Shown here in pieces: positions 27,359-34,499 of a DNA stretch of 64,000 bases (the first letter of the stretch is position 1; each line of letters opens with the position of its first letter). Location of the stretch: NCBI RefSeq assembly GCF_000250675.2, contig NC_018681.1, positions 7,998,001 to 8,062,000 on the forward strand, read 5' to 3'. Below the pieces are notes generated by a model that saw only the letters and a program-made list of their open reading frames with translations, was not told where the DNA came from and did no database searches. The position numbers and the translations under genes were made by a program. This DNA is from Nocardia brasiliensis ATCC 700358 (GTDB lineage Bacteria > Actinomycetota > Actinomycetes > Mycobacteriales > Mycobacteriaceae).

Positions 27359-27790
27359 ATGGACGATAGCGGCAGCTTTTCGATCGAGCAGCTCGAGGGT
27401 GTTGTCTGGCCACAACCTCCCGAGGACGCCACGCGCCTGATGCGGTCGGTGTACGAGCTTCGCCGCAGACCGATTCGTGAATTGACCTCCGAGGACTTGC
27501 GAGTTCTGCTGGGGCAGAGTGAAGGCGTCGCCGCTGTACTGCCCCGCGCACTGCGGCTCCTCGGCGAAAATCCCTTGGCAGAGGGAGACTACTATCCCGG
27601 AGACCTACTCGTGGCCACTCTCGGCGTTCCTGCCCCATTCTGGCGCGATAGCCCCGACCATATCGCTCAGATACACCAGGTGATCCAAAAGGTCGAAGCG
27701 ATGGGCAATCTCAGCGATCTCTACGCCCCTCATAACGATATCTGGGAAGCAATCGAAAAGTTTCGTACCGGCGCAGGCGATAGCGTGTAG
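27359..27790 (+). CDS. CdiI-like contact-dependent inhibition immunity protein
   Basis: This 143-residue protein has the order RRRPIRELTSEDLRVLLGQ, then LPRALRLLGENPL, then EGDYYPGDLL. This is the pattern of the contact-dependent growth inhibition immunity family in which PL-x-L, a DLR-LIGQ helix and NPL-EGD-YPGDLL recur. It lies 37 bp after the toxin stop and shares its low GC content, so it most likely binds and neutralises that toxin in the cytosol. ATG 27359 is about 10 nt after AGGGA. The residues upstream in the same frame overlap the toxin gene and are not part of it. Confidence 0.8.
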   Translation: MDDSGSFSIEQLEGVVWPQPPEDATRLMRSVYELRRRPIRELTSEDLRVLLGQSEGVAAVLPRALRLLGENPLAEGDYYPGDLLVATLGVPAPFWRDSPDHIAQIHQVIQKVEAMGNLSDLYAPHNDIWEAIEKFRTGAGDSV

Positions 27791-27800
27791 AGCATCAGCA

Positions 27801-27956
27801 GTGGCTGGCTGTCGCAAGGGCGCGGCGGCGGCGGTCGCCCTTCGAGCGGAAATCGCTGCGGGGCGACCGACGGAAGAGCCGACCCGCATCGGGATCGAGG
27901 AAAGACTCAGCGAACTGGTCGAATTCATGAAACTGCACCTTGACACGGCTTGGTAG
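27801..27956 (+). pseudogene. Possible short ORF or remnant between immunity genes
   Basis: A 51-codon frame opens at GTG 27801 and ends at TAG 27954. Its C-terminal half (RIGIEERLSELVEFMKLHLDTAW) looks like a real helix, while the N-terminal half is Ala/Arg-rich and unconvincing. No Shine-Dalgarno is visible. It may be the tail of a gene lost by rearrangement, which would fit turnover in a toxin-immunity island, or it may be chance. Confidence 0.25.
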
Positions 27957-27988
27957 GGCGAGCAGAGAGATGCCGGAGGGACACTGAC

Positions 27989-28510
27989 GTGGTGAGGGTC
28001 GTCGACTACAGGGAGCGGTTGTTCACCAATTTTCGCGAATTCGAGTTCGGGGCCGGCGGCAGTCATTGCTTCCAATGGATTGATTCGAAAGAGTTCGCGT
28101 TGGCGGCAGCGGAAGCGGACGACCGGGAAGTCTTGTCCGACCTCATCGCGAGCGTCGAGTATCGGGACGACTATGTCGGTGGCGGGATCGATCCGAGTGG
28201 CATCCGCCACGGACCGTACTGGCTCGATCGGATCTCGAGCGAGGCATACGCGGCGATCGATGAATCCGCGGTCATCGAGTTGCTGGAGCGGTGGTTGCAC
28301 GGCTGCGGGTCCATTCCGGATCAGCTTCGAGAGGAGATTCAGCGTGAGGTTGTTGGACCGGTGCGTACTGCAACGAGTCGGTACGTGCTCGAGGATCTCG
28401 GGGTGTCGGCGATCAACGACTACGGCGATCTGCATCGTGAGTTCCACGAGATCGTGCTGATCGATCGGCGCGGCCGACGGGTTCTGCTTGTCGTGATGAC
28501 CGATGACTGA
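27989..28510 (+). CDS. Uncharacterised protein in the toxin-immunity island, candidate additional immunity protein
   Basis: This 173-residue soluble acidic protein has no signal peptide or membrane segment. It contains FTNFREFEFGAGG, VEYRDDYVGGGIDPSGI and a C-terminal beta strand pair (EIVLIDRRGRRVLLVVM). I do not recognise the family. GTG 27989 follows GGAGGG (27975-27980) by 8 nt. It is downstream of the CdiI-like gene on the same strand and its composition is closer to that island than to the chromosome. An orphan immunity role is inference from position only. Confidence 0.65.
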   Translation: MVRVVDYRERLFTNFREFEFGAGGSHCFQWIDSKEFALAAAEADDREVLSDLIASVEYRDDYVGGGIDPSGIRHGPYWLDRISSEAYAAIDESAVIELLERWLHGCGSIPDQLREEIQREVVGPVRTATSRYVLEDLGVSAINDYGDLHREFHEIVLIDRRGRRVLLVVMTDD

Positions 28511-28513
28511 GGG

Positions 28514-29143
28514 TTATCGGGGGAGGTGGGTGGTGGAGCCCAGGGTGCGGATTTGGCGGTTGTGGAAGTAGGGGTCTTCGTGGAGTTCGGTGATGCTGCC
28601 GGGGGTGGCTTGGAAGCGGGCGTAGGCGAGGGCGTCGAGGGGGAGGTTTGCCCAGGCGGCGAGGATGAAAGTTATTGCGCCGCCGTGGGTGACGATGATT
28701 TGGTACGCGGAGTCGTGGTGCAGGATCGAATTCGTGGCCGCGTAGACGCGTGCGCCGAAGGTGTGCATGGTTTCGGCGCCGGGGATGCCTTCGTCGTGAT
28801 GCAGACGGTCGCTGGTGGCGGGTGGGGGGATGAAGCGTTCGCGGAGCCAGGATTGGGGTTTACCTTCGGCTTCGCCGTACGACTTCTCGCGCAACCGGCG
28901 GTCGAGCACCGATGGCACGCCGAAGGTTTCGCTGATCGCCGCAGCGACCTGGGTGCAGCGCCGCAGGTCGGAGGAGAACAGGTCCGGGGCAACGTCTTCG
29001 GGGATCTGCTCGCGTAGTGTCCGCGCGATCGACTGTGCCGCTTGGATTCCCGCTTCGGTGAGCGGGGCGTCGAACCAGCCGCCGACCACGCCGTCGAGGT
29101 GATGCTGGGACTCGGGGTGCTGCACAACGTAGACGGTCCGCAT
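28514..29143 (-). CDS. Histidine phosphatase (phosphoglycerate mutase-like) family protein with QHP motif
   Basis: This 209-residue protein has the fold of the branch 1 histidine phosphatases: an N-terminal phosphohistidine site, LRRCTQVAAAI, LREKSYGEAEGK and VTHGGAI near the end. The catalytic RHG reads QHP (VVQHPES), so the phosphate-binding arginine is glutamine while the histidine remains. It is probably a cytosolic phosphatase of unknown substrate, possibly weak or altered. The ATG at 29143 gives the usual short N-terminus; ATG 29167 abuts a long inverted repeat. It converges with the preceding gene with 3 bp between stops. Confidence 0.8.
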   Translation of the reverse strand: MRTVYVVQHPESQHHLDGVVGGWFDAPLTEAGIQAAQSIARTLREQIPEDVAPDLFSSDLRRCTQVAAAISETFGVPSVLDRRLREKSYGEAEGKPQSWLRERFIPPPATSDRLHHDEGIPGAETMHTFGARVYAATNSILHHDSAYQIIVTHGGAITFILAAWANLPLDALAYARFQATPGSITELHEDPYFHNRQIRTLGSTTHLPR

Positions 29144-29167
29144 CGGGTCAAAGGTACTCGGAAACAT

Positions 29168-29245
29168 CTGGTCAGCCGATCACCAGGTAATGGTGGCGCC
29201 AAGCGAGAGCCCACCGCCAGGATTACCTGGTGATCGGCTGACCAG
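29168..29245. repeat. Perfect 24-bp inverted repeat (long hairpin) between ridA and the phosphatase gene
   Basis: The arm at 29168-29191 (begins CTGGTCAGCCGATCACC) is exactly complementary to 29222-29245. The 30-bp loop carries further partial pairing (GGTGGCG against CCACCGCC). It lies 7 bp past the ridA stop and touches the alternative start of the phosphatase. The simplest role is a terminator for ridA. The arm length and perfection also fit a small mobile or repeated element. Confidence 0.75.
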
Positions 29246-29252
29246 CGCAGAA

Positions 29253-29660
29253 TCATGCGAGGACCGCGACGGCCTCCACCTCGACGAGATGTTCGGGGAT
29301 GTCCAGGGCGGCGACGCCGATCAGCGTGCCGGGAGGTGCGGGGGTGACGCCTAGTTTCGCGGCCGCGCGGGTGACGCCGTCGAGGAATTGGGGCATCTTG
29401 GCCGGCGTCCAGTCCACAACGTAGACAGTCAGTTTGGCGACATCGCCGAAGTCGGCGCCGGCACCGGCGAGCGCGGTGGCGACGTTGAGGTAGCACTGTT
29501 CGACCTGGGCGGCGAGGTCGCCGGCACCGACTGTCGTGCCGTCGGCGTCCCAGGCGACCTGACCGGCGAGGAAGATCAGCTTCGATCCGGTCGCGATCGA
29601 CACGTGGTGATAGGCGTCGACGGCGGGTAGGCCGCCGGGATTCACCAGGGTGATGGTCAT
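29253..29660 (-). CDS. RidA family (Rid/YjgF) protein
   Basis: This 135-residue protein shows the Rid fold: FLAGQVAWDADG, QVEQCYLNVATALAGAGA and the closing P-x-x-LIGVAALDIPEHLVEVEAVA. RidA hydrolyses reactive enamine/imine intermediates from PLP enzymes. The conserved arginine before x-A-x-V near position 105 reads GTLIGVAAL, so the catalytic Arg of canonical RidA (GPTRxx) appears absent. This suggests a non-canonical Rid subgroup. The gene diverges from an HxlR regulator, which probably controls it. Confidence 0.85.
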   Translation of the reverse strand: MTITLVNPGGLPAVDAYHHVSIATGSKLIFLAGQVAWDADGTTVGAGDLAAQVEQCYLNVATALAGAGADFGDVAKLTVYVVDWTPAKMPQFLDGVTRAAAKLGVTPAPPGTLIGVAALDIPEHLVEVEAVAVLA

Positions 29661-29757
29661 GCTCGATACCTCTCGTGGTCTCTTGTGGTTACTCGGAAAC
29701 CGTAGGAGAGTGTGGTCCGACGTGGAAGAACGCACTTTTCGGTGACTGGAGAACCTT
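29661..29757. promoter_or_regulatory. Divergent promoter region of ridA and HxlR regulator
   Basis: This 97-bp region contains an inverted repeat GGTT-N7-AACC (29687-29701), which may be the binding site of the HxlR protein encoded to the right. A GGAGA Shine-Dalgarno precedes the regulator ATG. The operator role is inference. Confidence 0.4.
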
Positions 29758-30135
29758 ATGGTGACCAAGCAGTACAGCGGCCCGGACGCGGCGGATCTGC
29801 GGCGCGCGGATTCGCTGGCCCGCGAGATCTTCTCCGATGTGGCGAACAAGTGGGCGCTGCTGATCATCGAGGCGGTCGGCGACGGCACACTCCGTTTCAG
29901 CGAGTTGCGCAACGAGGTCGAGGGCATCAGCCACAAGATGCTCACCCAGAATCTGCGCATGCTCGAGCGCAACGGACTGCTCGAGCGACGCGTCTATCCG
30001 ACGGTGCCGCCGCGCGTCGAATACACCCTCACCCAACCCGGCCAGGACCTACGCGAAACGGTGCACCGCATGTGCGACTGGACCCAGAAACACCTGTCCC
30101 ACATCGAATCCGCCCGCCAAGCCTTCGACTCCTGA
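29758..30135 (+). CDS. HxlR family winged-helix transcriptional regulator
   Basis: This 125-residue protein has the HxlR signature: NKWALLIIEAVGDGTLRFSEL, then GISHKMLTQNLRMLERNGLLERRVYPTVPPRVEYTLT (split here as recognition helix and wing), and a C-terminal helix. HxlR proteins bind DNA as dimers and sense redox or electrophile stress in several species. Its divergence from a Rid protein suggests it regulates that gene. No cysteine that would mark thiol sensing is seen in the N-terminal arm; one Cys occurs in HRMCDW. Confidence 0.9.
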   Translation: MVTKQYSGPDAADLRRADSLAREIFSDVANKWALLIIEAVGDGTLRFSELRNEVEGISHKMLTQNLRMLERNGLLERRVYPTVPPRVEYTLTQPGQDLRETVHRMCDWTQKHLSHIESARQAFDS

Positions 30136-30376
30136 ACACACTCGGGCCCCGGAGAGCCCGCGCACTCGACGGCTGGGCAGACCCCCGCCTCCCGGGTAAG
30201 CCCACGCCTCGAGCACACCCCCGCGCCCCTGAGCACGCCCCCATCCGATCTCCCGAAGAGGCCTCCCGAGCGCGCCGCCACCGTCCCGAAAAGCGCCCTC
30301 GCGCATGCCAATCCCGAGAACGCCCACGTAACGGAGAACCCTTCGCGAGCGCACCCGAAGAACGTCACCCCACCCC

Positions 30377-31024
30377 TCAGCGCGCGGAGTCGACCTGACT
30401 GTCGCGCAGCGCCGCGGACAACTCCGGGCTCAACGCCAGGGCTGGTAGGGATTCGACGATCAACTCGACGAGTTGTTCTCGGGAGACGGGCTTGTCGCTC
30501 ATCCAGGTGAGAATTGTTTCCTCTACGAACGCGATCCAGCCGCGGACGGCGAGAGCCAGCCGGGGGCGGTCGGGGTCGTCGAGCGGGATCGGGATTTCGG
30601 TGAGCACGATTTCGGCGATGGCGGAACGGGATTCGTTGACGTAGGTCATCACGCCGGGGTTGTAGCTGGAGGGCCCGCGCAGGATGGCGTGGTAGGCGGC
30701 GCGGTTGTCTTCGACGTAGTCGACGTAGCGTTCGACGGAGTCGCGCAGCATGTCGAACAGGCCGAGGCTGCGGTCGGGCGCGGTGGCGGTGAGGAATTCG
30801 GCGCTGACCTGCCGGGCGATGGCCTCGTGGAATTCGTTCTTCGAGGTGAAGTAGTGGAACAGCAGGCCGCGGGAGATGCCGGCCTGCTTGGCGATGTCGT
30901 CGACGGAGATGTCTTCGAGCGCTCGTTCGGCGAGCATTTCGGCGCCCAGGGTGATCAGTTGTAGTCGGCGCTCGTCCGGGCTGAGCCGGACGCGCTTGGT
31001 CTCTCCTGAACTACTGGAACTCAC
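30377..31024 (-). CDS. TetR family transcriptional regulator
   Basis: This 215-residue regulator has an N-terminal HTH (EDISVDDIAKQAGISRGLLFHYF) and an all-helical ligand domain. The start is GTG 31024, preceded by TAGGAT (31036 to 31031) at 6 nt, so probably leaderless. It is divergent from a flavin monooxygenase/SDR/hydrolase cassette and most likely represses it. The layout recalls ethR/ethA, but the monooxygenase is of another subgroup. Confidence 0.92.
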   Translation of the reverse strand: MSSSSSGETKRVRLSPDERRLQLITLGAEMLAERALEDISVDDIAKQAGISRGLLFHYFTSKNEFHEAIARQVSAEFLTATAPDRSLGLFDMLRDSVERYVDYVEDNRAAYHAILRGPSSYNPGVMTYVNESRSAIAEIVLTEIPIPLDDPDRPRLALAVRGWIAFVEETILTWMSDKPVSREQLVELIVESLPALALSPELSAALRDSQVDSAR

Positions 31025-31092
31025 ATCGACATCCTACTGAACGTGATTCAATACTGTTGACTGCTGCTCAATAAGCATCTACGCTCGAGTAC
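31025..31092. promoter_or_regulatory. Divergent promoter/operator of TetR and the monooxygenase cassette
   Basis: The 68-bp gap holds two -10-like hexamers: TAGGAT (minus, 31036 to 31031) and TACGCT (plus, 31080-31085), each 6-7 nt from a start codon. Between them are two TCAATA words and a TTGA-N7-TCAA inverted repeat that may be a TetR operator. The operator call is inference. Confidence 0.45.
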
Positions 31093-32625
31093 ATGAGTCG
31101 CAAGGTTACAGACAAAGCTGTCGGCGACCGGTCCGTCCGCCGGGTCAAGACGATCATCATCGGCAGTGGGTTCTCCGGACTCGGTCTAGCGATCCGGCTG
31201 AGTCAGCAGGGCAGCACCGACTACCTGGTGCTGGAGCGCGGCCACGATGTCGGCGGCACCTGGCGGGACAACACCTACCCGGGCGCGGCCTGCGACGTTC
31301 CCTCGCACCTGTACTCGTACTCGTTCGCGCTGAACCCGGATTGGACGCGCTCGTTCTCCCGGCAGGGCGAAATCCAGCAGTACATCCGGGGTGTCGCGAA
31401 AAAGTACGACGTGCTGGACAAGCACATCTTCGACTGCGACGTGACCAGCGCGCGCTGGAACAACGACGACGCGCAGTGGGAGATCGAATCTTCCCGGGGC
31501 AGCTTCGTAGCCGACACCGTGGTCTCCGCGATCGGCGCGCTGTGTGAACCCGCGCTGCCGGATATCAAGGGCATCAACGACTTCCAAGGCGAGGTCTGCC
31601 ATTCCGCGCGGTGGAACCACGAGCTCGACCTGACCGGTAAGCGGGTCGCGATCATCGGCACCGGCGCCTCGTCGATCCAGATCGTCCCGGAGATCGCGCC
31701 GAAGGTCGCGCACCTGGACGTCTACCAGCGCACGGCCCCCTGGCTGCTCCCTCGCATGGACCGCCCGTACACCAAGGCCGAGCGGCTGGCGTTCAAACAC
31801 GTGCCCGGCTTCCAGCGCCTGTCCCGAGCCGCGATCTACGCCGCCCGCGAGACCCAGGTCGTCGGTCTGGCGAAGTTCCCCGCGCTGATGCAGGCGTTCG
31901 AGCTGATCGCCAGGGCCAAGCTGCAGTACGAGGTGCGCGATCCGCAGCTGCGCGCCAAGGTCACCCCGAACTTCCGGATCGGCTGCAAGCGCATGCTGAT
32001 CTCGAACAACTACTACCCCGCGCTGAGCAGGGACAACGTGGATGTGGTGACCGACGGCATCGCCGAGGTCCGCCCCCACTCGATCGTCACCAAGGACGGC
32101 ACCGAGCGCGAGATCGACGTCCTCATCGTGGCGACCGGCTTCCACGTCACCGACTCACCCGCGTTCAACACCATCGTCGGCCGGGACGGGCGCACGCTCA
32201 GCGAGGTGTACGACGAGGTCGGCCAGCAGGGCTACAAGGGCGCGGCCACCGCGAACTTCCCGAACATGTTCACGCTGCTCGGCCCCAATGTCGGCCTCGG
32301 CCACACCTCGATGGTGTTCATGATCGAGTCGCAGCTCAACTACGTCGCCGACGCGCTGGCCACGATCGACCGGCTGAAGTTGCGCACGGTCGAGGTCCGC
32401 CGCGACGCACAGCAGGAATACAACGTCGATCTGCAGAAGAAGCTCAGCAAGAGCGTCTGGCTCAACGGCGGCTGCGCCAGCTGGTATCTGGACAAGCACG
32501 GCAACAACACCACGCTGTGGCCCGATTTCACCTTCGAATTCCGTAGGCTGACCCGCAATTTCGACCTGTCCGCCTATGAAACGACCTCCGCCCGAGCCGA
32601 TCTGAAAGTGGGAGCAGCACAGTGA
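31093..32625 (+). CDS. Flavin-containing / Baeyer-Villiger-type monooxygenase
   Basis: This 510-residue protein has the FAD Rossmann motif GSGFSG (24-29), the NADPH motif GTGASS (189-194) and the BVMO fingerprint FQGEVCHSARW (164-174), plus ATGFH near 350. It inserts oxygen into carbonyls or heteroatoms using NADPH and FAD. Its GGTWRDNTYPGAACDVPSHLYSYSF segment (residues 54-78) groups it with the mycobacterial Rv3049c/MymA-like branch rather than EthA. It heads a cassette with an overlapping SDR and an alpha/beta hydrolase, suggesting oxidation, keto-reduction and ester cleavage of a lipid or steroid. Confidence 0.9.
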   Translation: MSRKVTDKAVGDRSVRRVKTIIIGSGFSGLGLAIRLSQQGSTDYLVLERGHDVGGTWRDNTYPGAACDVPSHLYSYSFALNPDWTRSFSRQGEIQQYIRGVAKKYDVLDKHIFDCDVTSARWNNDDAQWEIESSRGSFVADTVVSAIGALCEPALPDIKGINDFQGEVCHSARWNHELDLTGKRVAIIGTGASSIQIVPEIAPKVAHLDVYQRTAPWLLPRMDRPYTKAERLAFKHVPGFQRLSRAAIYAARETQVVGLAKFPALMQAFELIARAKLQYEVRDPQLRAKVTPNFRIGCKRMLISNNYYPALSRDNVDVVTDGIAEVRPHSIVTKDGTEREIDVLIVATGFHVTDSPAFNTIVGRDGRTLSEVYDEVGQQGYKGAATANFPNMFTLLGPNVGLGHTSMVFMIESQLNYVADALATIDRLKLRTVEVRRDAQQEYNVDLQKKLSKSVWLNGGCASWYLDKHGNNTTLWPDFTFEFRRLTRNFDLSAYETTSARADLKVGAAQ

Positions 32626-33452
32626 GCAATGATGCTTACTTCAAAGGCAAAGTCTGTGTGATCACCGGTGCCGGTTCCGGCATCGGACGCGCACTCGCCG
32701 AGAATCTCGCCAAGCGCGGCGCCAAGCTCGCGCTCTCCGATATCGACACCGAGGGTCTCGCCGAGACCGTGGCCCGCTGCGAAAAGCTCGGCGCCGAGGT
32801 GAAATCCGATCGGATCAACGTCGCCGAGCGCGAAGCCGTCCTGCTCTACGCCGACGCCGTGAAGGCGCATTTCGGTGTGGTGCACCAGGTTTACAACAAC
32901 GCGGGCATCGCCTACCACGGTGACGTGGTCAAGACCGAGTTCAAGGACTTCGATCGGGTCATGGACGTCGATTTCTGGGGCGTCGTGAACGGCACCAAAG
33001 CGTTCCTGCCGTTCCTGATCGAGTCCGGTGACGGCCATGTCGTGAACGTGTCCAGCCTGTTCGGTCTGATCGCGGTGCCGGGCCAAAGTGCCTACAACTC
33101 GGCGAAATTCGCGGTGCGCGGCTTCACCGAGGCGCTGCGCCAGGAGATGCTGGTCGGCCGGCAGCCGGTCAAGGTCACGTGTGTACATCCCGGCGGCATC
33201 AAGACCGCGGTCGCGCGCAACGCCGGCTACGCCGAGGGCATCGATGGCAAGCAGGCCGCCTCGATGTTCGATTCGAAGATGGCCATCCACACCCCGGAGA
33301 TGGCCGCGCAGACCATCACCGAGGGCGTGCGCAAGGGCCACGGCCGGGTGCTGATCGGCTTCGAGGCCAAGCTGCTCGACTTGTTCGTGCGCGTCACCGC
33401 GTCCGGCTATCAGCGCATCGCGACCGTCGTAAACCGCCAGATCCTACCCTGA
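32622..33452 (+). CDS. Short-chain dehydrogenase/reductase
   Basis: This 276-residue classical SDR has TGAGSGIG (15-22), NNAG (92-95), catalytic Ser in NVSS (142-145), and Y158/K162 in YNSAK. The GTG at 32622 overlaps the monooxygenase stop (GTGA), so translation is coupled. It probably oxidises or reduces the alcohol/ketone handled by the monooxygenase. Cofactor preference is not clear; Asp after the second strand (ALSDID) favours NAD(H). Confidence 0.92.
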   Translation: MSNDAYFKGKVCVITGAGSGIGRALAENLAKRGAKLALSDIDTEGLAETVARCEKLGAEVKSDRINVAEREAVLLYADAVKAHFGVVHQVYNNAGIAYHGDVVKTEFKDFDRVMDVDFWGVVNGTKAFLPFLIESGDGHVVNVSSLFGLIAVPGQSAYNSAKFAVRGFTEALRQEMLVGRQPVKVTCVHPGGIKTAVARNAGYAEGIDGKQAASMFDSKMAIHTPEMAAQTITEGVRKGHGRVLIGFEAKLLDLFVRVTASGYQRIATVVNRQILP

Positions 33453-33466
33453 TTCGAGAATCACCC

Positions 33467-34381
33467 ATGCGGGATGTCAACCTTCCGCTGCCCGTCGCTC
33501 GGACGCTGCTGTGGCCTATTTTTCGTGTCTCGATGAATGTCCGGACACCGTGGCCACTGCAGCGTCTGCTGCTGGATGCGGGCGCGAAAGCCCAACTGGT
33601 GCCCGCGGGCACCACCGTGCACCGGCTGCGCCTGGGCGGGCGGCCGGCCGAAAAGCTCACGGCCACCGCGAATCCCACGGGCGCGGTGCTCTATCTGCAC
33701 GGCGGCGGCTACACCATCGGCTCGCCTACCACGCACCGCTCCCTCGCCGCCCGGCTCGCTCATGAAACCGGTTGCGCCGTCTACGTTCTCGACTACCGGC
33801 TGGCGCCCGAGCATCCGTTTCCCGCCGCACTCGACGACGCCGAGGCGGCCTTCCTCGAACTCGTGCAGAGCGCGGGCTATCGCCCGGACCAGATCGCGCT
33901 GTCCGGCGATTCGGCCGGCGGCGGTCTGTCGATGGCCACCGCGCAGCGCTTGATCGCGCGCCACGGGCACACCCCGGCCGCGCTGGGACTGATCGCGCCG
34001 TGGACCGACCCCAATCAGATCCCCGAGCGCGCCGCCGACCTGGTGATCAACCGCCCGTGGTCGCGCGCCTGCGCGGCTGCCTACCTCGGCGACGGTGATT
34101 CGAGTGATCCCGGTTACGCCCCGCTCACCGGCGATTTGACCGGCCTGCCGCCGACCTACGTGCAGGTCGACGTCAGCGAGCTGCTGCACCCGCAATGCGT
34201 GGATCTGGTGGCCGCGTTGCGGACCGCGGGCGTGTCGGTTCGATACACCGAAACCCGGAATCTGTGGCATGTCGCCCAGCTGCAGGCGGGGCTGGTCGCA
34301 CCGGCCGCCGCGGTGCTCAGCGAGCTGGCGGGCTTCCTGCGCGAAGCGATTCAACCTGCCGCACTGCGGGATTTAGGATAG
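33467..34381 (+). CDS. Alpha/beta hydrolase (HSL-type lipase/esterase)
   Basis: This 304-residue hydrolase of the hormone-sensitive-lipase group has the oxyanion motif HGGG (78-81), DYRLAPEHPFPA (109-120) and the nucleophile S149 in GDSAGGG. A late His in NLWHVAQ and the acid in VDVSELLHPQC complete a plausible triad. No signal peptide is visible. It lies 14 bp after the SDR gene, in the same operon. In mycobacteria a similar monooxygenase-lipase-SDR set is found in the mymA operon (from memory). Confidence 0.88.
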   Translation: MRDVNLPLPVARTLLWPIFRVSMNVRTPWPLQRLLLDAGAKAQLVPAGTTVHRLRLGGRPAEKLTATANPTGAVLYLHGGGYTIGSPTTHRSLAARLAHETGCAVYVLDYRLAPEHPFPAALDDAEAAFLELVQSAGYRPDQIALSGDSAGGGLSMATAQRLIARHGHTPAALGLIAPWTDPNQIPERAADLVINRPWSRACAAAYLGDGDSSDPGYAPLTGDLTGLPPTYVQVDVSELLHPQCVDLVAALRTAGVSVRYTETRNLWHVAQLQAGLVAPAAAVLSELAGFLREAIQPAALRDLG

Positions 34382-34499
34382 CCACGAAGCGGATCCGCGC
34401 CGGGCAGTCACGCACGGGTCCGTTTCTGGTGGTCGACCTCACGGCCCTGACCAAGGTGTCGTAGATTACTGACGAGTAAACCCACGTGGAAGGGCACTG

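Noticed and set aside
30377..32625. ethR/ethA pair
   Set aside because: Layout is similar, but the monooxygenase has the GGTWRDNTYPGAACDVPSHLY type of N-terminus rather than the EthA type, so only the general TetR/monooxygenase arrangement is claimed.
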